Source: Methanomicrobiales archaeon (GTDB lineage: Archaea; Halobacteriota; Methanomicrobia; Methanomicrobiales; Methanospirillaceae). Taken from it: a DNA stretch of 7,252 bases. The DNA lies in the NCBI GenBank assembly GCA_012798365.1, contig JAAZNH010000130.1, positions 1-7,252 on the forward strand, given 5' to 3'. This document shows, piece after piece, positions 1-5,198 of this stretch. The first letter of the stretch is position 1. Every line of letters begins with the position of its first letter. Made by a program: the position numbers and the translations under genes. The notes beneath the pieces are model-generated. The model saw only the letters and a program-made list of their open reading frames with translations. It did not search any database and was not told the DNA's origin.

Positions 1-888
1 CTCGCGGGAGTGTGGATTGAAATCATGCTGTTGTGGATCGGCTTCGATTCTCCACCGCGTCACTCCCCTCGCGGGAGTGTGGATTGAAATATCATAGACC
101 TGGTGTACTGCTCCTGGTCAATGAGTCACTCCCCTCGCGGGAGTGTGGATTGAAATAAAGCTTGCCGGCTGATCAAAAAACTATACAAAACGTCACTCCC
201 CTCTTGGGAGTGTGGATCGAAATTTGGTCATAGTGTAGATCGAAATGACGTTCCGTAGTCACTCCTCTCTTGGCGGTGTGGATTGAAATGACACCAAGAT
301 CGCTGTCATCCATGACGACGTGGTCACTCCCTTAGATGGAGTGTGGATTGAAATCAGTTGGCTCCGATGAGCAGGAAGGTCTTTTAAGTCACTCCCTTTG
401 CGGCAGTGTGGATAGAAAGAACCCCAACAATCCCGCAACCATCCCCAACCGTACGTCATTCCTTTCACGGGAGTGTGGATTGAAATGCAACGAACCGGCA
501 TAACGACCTTAATGTATATGTCACTCCTATAGCAGGAGTGTGGATTGAAATATCTATCACCGGGATTTCCTGATCGATTACGCTGATGTCACTCCCTTTT
601 TGTGAGTGTGGATTGAAATTGGATAAGCGAGCCTTTGTCCTTGGGTTGGTTGAGGCACTCCCATTGCAGGAGTGTGGATTGAAATCAGACCGACCTTAAG
701 AGCGTGCAGGGTGCCGAGAGTCACTCCCTTTGTGGGAGTGTGGATTGAAATCAGAGCTTGGTAAGGCTTGTCTGCTCCGAGATATTGTCACTCCCTTCTC
801 GTGAGTGTGGATTGAAAAAAGAGGACAAGATCTTTAAGTCGAGGGCCGGATTAAGTGTCACTCTTTTCGCATGAGTGTGGGTAAAAAT
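1..888 (+). CRISPR. Type I-C-like CRISPR array, leader-distal end
   Basis: Fourteen 32-nt direct repeats alternate with thirteen spacers. The repeat reads GTCACTCCC, loop CTCGC, GGGAGTG, tail TGGATTGAAAT; CACTCCC and GGGAGTG form a 7-bp stem. Repeats start at 59, 125, 192, 258, 323, 388, 455, 520, 588, 654, 720, 787 and 857, with a partial one at 1-23 whose first 9 nt lie outside the window. Spacers are 33-36 nt, except the last (819-856), which is 38 nt. Repeat length, hairpin and the GATTGAAAT tail fit the type I-C family, read on the plus strand. Repeats 1-3 are identical where visible; repeats 4-13 carry 3-5 substitutions each; the final repeat (857-888) carries 8. This places the leader to the left, off the window, and makes 888 the old trailer end. 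No cas genes are present here, so the subtype rests on the repeat alone. Confidence 0.97.
227..246 (+). repeat. Repeat-like fragment inside spacer 4
   Basis: Spacer 4 (224-257) contains GTCA followed directly by TAGTGTAGATCGAAAT. The second part matches the last 16 nt of the preceding repeat (208-223) at 14 of 16 positions. It includes the T-to-C change in GATCGAAAT, which among full repeats occurs only in that neighbour. The fragment resembles a repeat that has lost 12 nt of its hairpin. However, the whole spacer is a normal 34 nt, so an acquired spacer that happens to contain repeat-like DNA is also possible. Confidence 0.6.
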
Positions 889-911
889 TCCGCTCGGCTT
901 GTCGCTATCAG

Positions 912-918
912 AAAAAAA
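912..918 (-). terminator. Oligo-T terminator of the small RHH-like gene
   Basis: On the minus strand seven T residues follow directly after the TGA stop of the small gene. Archaeal RNA polymerase terminates at such T tracts. This one would stop the gene's transcript about 24 nt before the end of the converging CRISPR array. Confidence 0.55.
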
Positions 919-1110
919 TCAATCCCCGCCATCGCACGTGTACGTTTCCAGATCCGGGTAAATACCGAAGTCCGAAGGTACATTATTCTGCAACTCCCTG
1001 ATTAGGAACAGGATTACTTCATCATACGTCTGGAACTTTTGCTCCATCATGATTTGATCGAGTGAATCCTTGGTTGACTGATGAACCGGTATTGACTTTT
1101 GGTAATTCAT
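919..1110 (-). CDS. Small ribbon-helix-helix-like protein (possible antitoxin or regulator)
   Basis: This encodes 63 residues from the Met that begins MNYQKSIPVHQ. The pattern is a short strand (KSIPVH), a helix (STKDSLDQIMMEQ), a turn and a second helix (TYDEVILFLIREL). It resembles the small archaeal RHH/VapB-type proteins that bind DNA as dimers and often act as antitoxins. An acidic tail ending in CDGGD follows the fold. No toxin gene lies beside it in the window. The start is uncertain. An upstream in-frame Met at 1134 would add eight residues, but the TATA box at 1161-1169 predicts a transcript start near 1139, leaving almost no leader for it. The chosen Met has AGGG ten bases upstream. 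The gene is visibly more AT-rich than the operon beside it, which hints at separate acquisition. The family assignment is by eye. Confidence 0.65.
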   Translation of the reverse strand: MNYQKSIPVHQSTKDSLDQIMMEQKFQTYDEVILFLIRELQNNVPSDFGIYPDLETYTCDGGD

Positions 1111-1160
1111 TTCATTCAGTCCCTGTTCGTCCATAAGTTCTTCGCACTATGTTATTCATT

Positions 1161-1169
1161 TTTATATAA
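1161..1169 (-). promoter_or_regulatory. TATA box for the small RHH-like gene
   Basis: The minus strand reads TTATATAAA, close to the methanogen TATA consensus, in a short AT-rich gap between the small gene and the end of the UPF0280 gene. Transcription would start about 26 nt downstream, near 1139. This suggests the small gene has its own promoter and is not just read through from the operon. Confidence 0.6.
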
Positions 1170-1191
1170 CATTAAAGGTTCCCACCAGTTT

Positions 1192-1902
1192 TCACCGGTC
1201 CCCCGCACTAATAATCCCCTCATCCACCACTGCCGGTACCAGCGGCGGGAGCCGGCCCCACTCAACTGTCACATCCCCCATGATCGCAAAAATCCCGTCT
1301 ACCACTGCGGGGTCAACCCGGTCAAGCACCGATCGATCCCCTGGCCGGATCTCGTTGCAGACCGCGGTTGCCCAGGCATCCGCCAGTGCAACATCGTGCG
1401 AAAAGATGGTGACCGCATCCGCGATCCCGAACGAGACCGAAGGCCCGACCGTTGCTGATGAGGTGCAGATGCCAAGGATCGTTTCCTGCGGGGGAACAAC
1501 AAAGGCGATCTTGTTCGAGAGTGCCGCCCCGCCGGCATGCACGCCCACCCGGACCGGCCGGTCCGCGATCAGCGCAATGTCGCCGCCATTGTCAATGACG
1601 CCAAACGATGCGCCGGCTTCGACCATTGCCTCAAGCCCGGCCCATGCAATCGAGCCGGCAACTGCGGCCATCGGCCCGACACCGGCTTTCCTTGTTGCGC
1701 TGGCCATACGGACGAGCAGCAGCTCGTCCGAGTCCGGCTCGTACTGTTCATAGGTGGAACCAAAAAACGGATCGCGGGCAAGGTACGCTTCAAGCACCTG
1801 CCGGGCCGCGAGGATCCCGTCCTTTGCCGCCGCGATATGGGCCGGATCATCCGCGAGGATGTTGGCAAACGTCTCGCGGAAATGGAACCGCTCCCGGATC
1901 AT
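1192..1902 (-). CDS. UPF0280 / COG2122 protein, ApbE-like fold, sulfide assimilation for homocysteine
   Basis: This encodes 236 residues starting MIRERFHFRETF. The family is related to the ApbE flavin-transferase fold. Its Methanosarcina acetivorans member MA1715 (COG2122) has been reported to support efficient sulfide assimilation and homocysteine formation; the exact reaction is not settled. Visible family signatures are the glycine/alanine-rich GPMAAVAGSIA segment around residues 75-87 and the NGGDIAL motif shortly after. The start was chosen because its ATG overlaps the TGA of the upstream ferredoxin gene in a 4-nt ATGA junction. The longer in-frame reading from 1962 would add 20 residues that overlap the ferredoxin coding sequence and look non-native. 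No strong Shine-Dalgarno site is visible, so translation is probably coupled. It is the last gene of the operon. Confidence 0.9.
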   Translation of the reverse strand: MIRERFHFRETFANILADDPAHIAAAKDGILAARQVLEAYLARDPFFGSTYEQYEPDSDELLLVRMASATRKAGVGPMAAVAGSIAWAGLEAMVEAGASFGVIDNGGDIALIADRPVRVGVHAGGAALSNKIAFVVPPQETILGICTSSATVGPSVSFGIADAVTIFSHDVALADAWATAVCNEIRPGDRSVLDRVDPAVVDGIFAIMGDVTVEWGRLPPLVPAVVDEGIISAGDR

Positions 1903-2285
1903 ACCGGAAGCGAGAGGGCCCGGTGCGGGCAGGCCTCGATGCATTTGCCGCACAGGACACATTTATTCTCTGTGCAGACGAGCTTCCATTCTTTGTCAAA
2001 GGAGAAGACCTCGCGGGGACAGATGCTGACGCAGGCCCCGCAGTCCACGCACTCGCTGTCATTGTGGTGGATGCCATGGTCCAGGATCCGGACCGTTGCA
2101 CCAAGACCGGTCATCACGTCCCGGACTAAGGCGCACTGCTCGTCCGGCACATCGATGAGAGCCTCTCCTTCCGAGGAATCGATCACGGCCCGCTCGACAT
2201 TGATGAGCACGCCGGTATCGCGGACTGCCTGGGCGATGATGGGTTTCCTGCCCCTGCCCCGGGAATAATTGACCAGGAGCTTCAT
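1899..2285 (-). CDS. NIL-domain 4Fe-4S ferredoxin of homocysteine biosynthesis
   Basis: This encodes 128 residues. Residues 1 to about 68 form a NIL domain, the small ACT-like fold also found at the end of methionine ABC transporter ATPases. Two 4Fe-4S motifs follow: C79-x2-C82-x2-C85-x3-C89-P and C109-x2-C112-x2-C115-x3-C119-P. One extra cysteine, C104, sits between them. The counterpart MA1822 in Methanosarcina acetivorans acts with the DUF39 protein MA1821 in making homocysteine, presumably supplying electrons for the reductive sulfur step. The start Met overlaps the upstream TGA as ATGA and has a near-perfect Shine-Dalgarno site 5 nt before it. A longer in-frame start at 2309 is therefore rejected. 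Expect a soluble cytoplasmic, oxygen-sensitive protein working with the product of the gene just upstream. Confidence 0.94.
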   Translation of the reverse strand: MKLLVNYSRGRGRKPIIAQAVRDTGVLINVERAVIDSSEGEALIDVPDEQCALVRDVMTGLGATVRILDHGIHHNDSECVDCGACVSICPREVFSFDKEWKLVCTENKCVLCGKCIEACPHRALSLPV

Positions 2286-3790
2286 TTCAGCCACCTCCCG
2301 CCAAAGCATTTGCCAAGATCCATTGCAGTAAGGATGGCTATTACGTGGTGTTCTTTGTCAATCACCGGCAGGGCGCTGATATTGTTCTGCTCCAGCCGCC
2401 GCACCGCAAGATCGACCGACTCGTCCGGGGTTGCCGTGATCACTTTCTTCTTCATGATGTCCCGTACCAGGTTTCCTTTCCCGGGATTTGCCACGGCCTT
2501 GGAGATATCAAAGGTCGTGACAATGCCGACAAGCTTGTTCTCCCTGTTGACGACCGGCAGGTGGTTGGTCTCACCCTTGAGGAGTTTTTTTGCCGCAGCC
2601 GTGATCTCCTCGTCTTCCCGTATGGTGATGACCGGCCGGCTCATGATATCCAGCACCCGCGGGCCGGGAGTGGTCTGGTGCATGGCCTTGTTGGTCTTTT
2701 GTGCATCGATCGGGCGCGTTGGCAGCGTGAGCCGGACCTTCCCGGCTTCGACCCAGGACTTCAGCTCCCGTGCAACTTCCCGGGCCTTCCTGAAACTGGA
2801 GAGCGACGATGTCCGGACCTCCTCGCCATTGATCTCGACAATACCGCTGCGCAGCTCGGCGTATGTGGCGGTCCTGACCGTTGGCCGGGACCGGCCCGGG
2901 ACGCCATAGTCTAAGATATCCACGCTGATGTCCTCGTCGCGGACCGCGGTTGCCCGGACCACATCAAGGTCAAGGACCGGCAGCGGAACCCCAAGCCCGA
3001 CATTGAGTGTGACGCCATAGCCGGTCATGGTGGCGGCCCGGAGATAGTCCTGCGACATCTCCTTTAAGTTGCCGGTCACCATCAGCGTCCCAAAGCCCGC
3101 GCCGGGGGAGTGCTGGGTTCCTTCGCCCACGATCATGCCCTGCGCACCGCACAGGAAGATCGGGACGCCGCTACCGATGAGCCGGAGCTGCGGGTCGTTC
3201 GAGATCGGGTTGAGGACGCCGGCTCCGGAGAACGAGACATTGCCGGTGCCGGGCATCAGCACGCCCATGTACGTGTGCAGCGTCCGGTCAGTGGTATTGG
3301 TTGCAGCATTGTAGCGCTGGTACGCGTTGCGGGGGTTGCACATGATCGCCTGGTTCAGGTTCTCCAGCAGAAGTTCGGTCTCGATGGTCCGGCGGGGGTA
3401 ACAGTCCGTTCCCCGCGAACTTGCCCGGAGCTCGACCGATTTTCCGGCAACAAGATCTTCAATGACATGCGCACCGCCGTATTCCTGCTGGAGCGTGTCG
3501 GACTCCTGCGTTGCACCGATGTAGGTGTCAACAGCCGCAAGACCGCCGTACGCTTCAACATTGTTGAGCCAGATCCGCTCCATCCGGATGGGAGGTTCGG
3601 CATGGCCGAAGTTGAGGAATGCGCCCGAGGAACACATAGCGCCAAAGGTCCCCGTTGTTACAACATCGACCTCCTTTAACGCTCCCTTCTCCCCGAGCTC
3701 GGCAACGATCGCGGGCATCTCTTCAGCGGTGACCACGCGGGCGTTCCCGTCCCGGATGCGTTCATGAATCTGCTCAATCGTCTTGTGCAT
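2282..3790 (-). CDS. Homocysteine biosynthesis protein, DUF39 (HcyBio, COG1900) with C-terminal CBS pair
   Basis: This encodes 502 residues. Residues 1 to about 365 are the DUF39/HcyBio domain; two CBS motifs follow at about 379-434 and 443-496. The homologue MA1821 of Methanosarcina acetivorans is needed, with its NIL-ferredoxin partner, to make homocysteine from sulfide and an aspartate-semialdehyde-derived substrate. Persulfide chemistry on conserved cysteines has been proposed. Cys53 (in TFGAMCSSGAF) and Cys130 (in RGTDCYPRR) here are the likely equivalents; C151, C214 and C495 are also present. The CBS pair of the related protein MJ0100 of Methanocaldococcus jannaschii binds S-adenosylmethionine and methylthioadenosine, so feedback sensing of the pathway's end product is a reasonable inference. 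It is first in the operon. The start ATG has no clear Shine-Dalgarno site, and a TATA-like box about 26 nt upstream would give an almost leaderless transcript. Confidence 0.95.
   Translation of the reverse strand: MHKTIEQIHERIRDGNARVVTAEEMPAIVAELGEKGALKEVDVVTTGTFGAMCSSGAFLNFGHAEPPIRMERIWLNNVEAYGGLAAVDTYIGATQESDTLQQEYGGAHVIEDLVAGKSVELRASSRGTDCYPRRTIETELLLENLNQAIMCNPRNAYQRYNAATNTTDRTLHTYMGVLMPGTGNVSFSGAGVLNPISNDPQLRLIGSGVPIFLCGAQGMIVGEGTQHSPGAGFGTLMVTGNLKEMSQDYLRAATMTGYGVTLNVGLGVPLPVLDLDVVRATAVRDEDISVDILDYGVPGRSRPTVRTATYAELRSGIVEINGEEVRTSSLSSFRKAREVARELKSWVEAGKVRLTLPTRPIDAQKTNKAMHQTTPGPRVLDIMSRPVITIREDEEITAAAKKLLKGETNHLPVVNRENKLVGIVTTFDISKAVANPGKGNLVRDIMKKKVITATPDESVDLAVRRLEQNNISALPVIDKEHHVIAILTAMDLGKCFGGRWLK
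2291..2299 (-). promoter_or_regulatory. Strong Shine-Dalgarno site inside the DUF39 gene
   Basis: The minus strand reads GGGAGGTGG, 5 nt upstream of the ferredoxin start and inside the last codons of the DUF39-CBS gene. It decides the ferredoxin start in favour of 2285. It also suggests the ferredoxin is translated efficiently, not only by coupling. Confidence 0.85.
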
Positions 3791-3811
3791 GGCTAGATAT
3801 TCTCTTTAGTG

Positions 3812-3820
3812 CATATTTAA
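3812..3820 (-). promoter_or_regulatory. TATA-like box of the homocysteine operon
   Basis: The minus strand reads TTAAATATG, a moderate match to the archaeal TATA consensus. Its centre lies about 26 nt from the DUF39 start codon, which would place the transcript start at or next to the ATG and make the operon's first gene leaderless. A palindrome sits 8 nt further upstream. Confidence 0.45.
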
Positions 3821-3828
3821 TGGTAACG

Positions 3829-3847
3829 TTATTACTTTGAGTAATAA
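3829..3847. promoter_or_regulatory. Perfect palindrome in the divergent promoter region (candidate operator)
   Basis: TTATTACT-TTG-AGTAATAA is a perfect inverted repeat with 8-bp arms and a 3-nt centre. It lies between the divergent homocysteine operon and the Nif3 gene, just upstream of the operon's TATA-like box and 35 nt before the Nif3 ATG. A further GTAAC at 3823-3827 gives a third GTAAY half-site. It does not look like the NrpR site (GGAA-N6-TTCC). The binding factor is unknown. Confidence 0.5.
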
Positions 3848-3881
3848 ATGTGATTTTAACCCGGTATGACCATGATCCTGT

Positions 3882-4589
3882 ATGGATGTGGATACGTTTG
3901 TTGTGGAGATGGAGCACCTCGCGCCGGCGGAGCTTGCCGAGGACTTCGATGCCGGGAAGATCGGCCTCATCGTGGAAGGGAAACGGAACCTGAAAACCAT
4001 CTGCTGCGCCCTGGATGCAACACCCGCTGTCGTCAAAAAAGCGGTTGCACAGAAAGCCGACATGCTGGTTGTCCACCACACGCCGCTCTGGAGCCCCGTG
4101 ACTTCCCTTACCGGTCCGACCGCGTCCCTGATGCGGGACGTGCTCTCGCACGAGATGAACATCTGGGTGATGCACACCAACTTTGACCGGGCCGGCCGGG
4201 GCGTGAATGACTGCCTTGCCGAACTGCTCTCGCTTACCAACACCGAGCCCATGAGCCTTGGCCTGACTGGCGACTGTACGATTCCGGTCAGCGAGATCGC
4301 CCGGCGCCTTGGCGGTCCGGTCCGGGTCTGGGGGAAGATCACAAAACCAAAGCGGCTCGCGGTCGTGGGTGGCAGCGGGTTTGACCTCTCGATCATGATG
4401 GACGCAAAGGCGCTCGGGGCCGATGCATTTCTGTCTGCCGAGCTGAAACATTCCACGTACCGCTCCGCACCGATGGCCTGCATCGAGGCAACCCACTATG
4501 CCCTTGAGGCGCCGGCCATGGAGCGTCTCGCGAAGAACTATGGCTGGAAATTTATCGCGGACCCTCCGGTCATCTCCGTTCTCCCATGA
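3882..4589 (+). CDS. Nif3-family (DUF34) dinuclear metal-centre protein
   Basis: This encodes 235 residues, about the length of short archaeal Nif3 proteins. The family binds two metal ions and is conserved in all domains of life; its substrate is not firmly known, and the common label GTP cyclohydrolase 1 type 2 should be treated with caution. The ligand set is visible: H65-H66 (VVHHTPLW), H98 and D102 (HTNFD), and H205 with E209 (ATHYALE). The N-terminal LAEDFDAGKIGLIVEG corresponds to the usual family opening that ends near GL-x-V. The start at 3882 has TGATC 4 nt upstream, fitting the 3' part of the Shine-Dalgarno consensus; an internal Met10 is a less likely alternative. The stop overlaps the next gene's start as ATGA, so the SWIM protein is probably translated with it. 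Confidence 0.92.
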   Translation: MDVDTFVVEMEHLAPAELAEDFDAGKIGLIVEGKRNLKTICCALDATPAVVKKAVAQKADMLVVHHTPLWSPVTSLTGPTASLMRDVLSHEMNIWVMHTNFDRAGRGVNDCLAELLSLTNTEPMSLGLTGDCTIPVSEIARRLGGPVRVWGKITKPKRLAVVGGSGFDLSIMMDAKALGADAFLSAELKHSTYRSAPMACIEATHYALEAPAMERLAKNYGWKFIADPPVISVLP

Positions 4590-4933
4590 GTGATATCTTC
4601 ACGCGCCTTGCAGGCCAGCCGGACCTGGACGAGAGTTTCCGCTCAGCGATCGAGGCTGAGTTCGGGCCACGGGGAAAGAAGGCGCTTGCAGCAATCGATT
4701 CCGGCAAGGTTAAAAAGTTCAATGATTTTTTTGTGGTGCAGGGCCGGACCTCCGAGTACGTTGTGGAAGATGACTTCTGCAGCTGCAGCGATTTCATGTT
4801 CCGCGGCCGGACCTGCTGGCATCTCATCGCAGTCCGGATAGCGATGGCAACCGGGAAGTTTGAGCGGGTTGATGCATGGTATGTTGACCGGATGAATCCT
4901 GCCAACCCAAAGGGCAGTAAGCCGGGTTCCTGA
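4586..4933 (+). CDS. Small SWIM zinc-finger protein
   Basis: This encodes 115 residues with a complete SWIM motif, C65-x-C67-x9-C77-x-H79, in a context typical of the family (VVEDDFCSCSDF, then RGRTCWHLIAVRIAM). SWIM fingers bind zinc and serve in protein-protein or DNA contacts. Some eukaryotic and archaeal SWIM proteins work with RecA/RadA paralogues in recombination, but nothing in this window shows which role applies here. The first 45 residues are charged and predicted helical; the tail (NPANPKGSKPGS) looks disordered. The start ATG overlaps the Nif3 stop by 4 nt and has no independent Shine-Dalgarno site, so expression should follow Nif3. It is a stand-alone SWIM unit, not part of a helicase. 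Confidence 0.88.
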   Translation: MSDIFTRLAGQPDLDESFRSAIEAEFGPRGKKALAAIDSGKVKKFNDFFVVQGRTSEYVVEDDFCSCSDFMFRGRTCWHLIAVRIAMATGKFERVDAWYVDRMNPANPKGSKPGS

Positions 4934-4940
4934 CGGAATA

Positions 4941-4979
4941 CTTCTTTTCAGCTTCGCGGGTGTACCGGTTTTTCCTTTC
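4941..4979 (+). terminator. T-rich termination region after the Nif3-SWIM pair
   Basis: Short T runs (cttctttt, then gg-TTTTT-cc-TTT-cc) start a few bases after the SWIM stop. This is consistent with an archaeal U-tract terminator, but the runs are modest. Confidence 0.3.
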
Positions 4980-5000
4980 CGTCCTGTATAGCCGCGGGTC

Positions 5001-5126
5001 ATGTCAACGGATGGACCAACGGATATACCCACGGATATAATCTTGGATATCTGCCCTCTTTGCGGCACACCGCTTCCGTTCTGCACGATCACGGGTCATG
5101 CATGCATTTTTATATTCTGGTTGTAA
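5001..5126 (+). CDS. Candidate 41-residue Cys-rich micro-protein
   Basis: An ATG-to-TAA frame encodes 41 residues. A threonine/aspartate repeat (TDGP-TDIP-TDII) leads into DICPLCGTPLPFC, then TITGHACIFIFWL. Four cysteines (18, 21, 28 and 37) and His35 give a CxxCG knuckle followed by further possible ligands, as in small zinc-binding proteins; the last residues are hydrophobic. It is not a family I can name. In its favour are the CPLCG knuckle, the absence of any other gene in this gap, and orientation matching its neighbours. Against it are a weak Shine-Dalgarno (GCGGGTC directly before the ATG), a tandem-repeat start, and an end that contains the TATA box of the next gene. Confidence 0.4.
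   Translation: MSTDGPTDIPTDIILDICPLCGTPLPFCTITGHACIFIFWL
5005..5040 (+). repeat. Three tandem 12-nt units
   Basis: Units caacggatggac, caacggatatac and ccacggatataa follow one another without gaps, each sharing the core ACGGAT. In the candidate micro-gene's frame they read as TD-x-P type tetrapeptides. Confidence 0.7.
5108..5115 (+). promoter_or_regulatory. TATA box for the chagasin-like gene
   Basis: TTTTATAT is a good archaeal TATA match. Transcription would start near 5137, giving a leader of about 60 nt before the ATG at 5199. It excludes the in-frame GTG at 5133 as start. Confidence 0.55.
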
Positions 5127-5198
5127 AGAACGGTGCAATGGAGATCGCAGGACAGGCACGGGCCTGCGAACCGGAGATTCACGCGTGCGGGGAATCGT

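Noticed and set aside
259..501. 80-residue minus-strand reading frame across the array
   Set aside because: It repeats ISIHTP-like segments because it translates successive CRISPR repeats; it is not a gene.
355..786. Three spacers (355, 686, 752) begin with CAG
   Set aside because: Three of thirteen is weak, and the type I-C PAM lies outside the acquired spacer, so no shared signal is expected there.
1903..1962. Upstream start for the UPF0280 gene, giving 256 residues
   Set aside because: The extra 20 residues overlap the ferredoxin coding sequence. The ATGA junction at 1899-1902 gives a normal family start.
2286..2309. Upstream start for the NIL-ferredoxin
   Set aside because: The later Met has a strong Shine-Dalgarno 5 nt before it and an ATGA overlap; the extension would cover that site.
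3774..4496. 240-residue minus-strand frame opposite nif3
   Set aside because: The plus strand carries a clear Nif3 protein with all metal ligands; the antisense frame is a by-product of GC-rich codon use and has no recognisable domain.
5133..5198. GTG start for the chagasin-like gene
   Set aside because: It would put 22 charged residues before the hydrophobic segment and lies upstream of the transcript start predicted from the TATA box.
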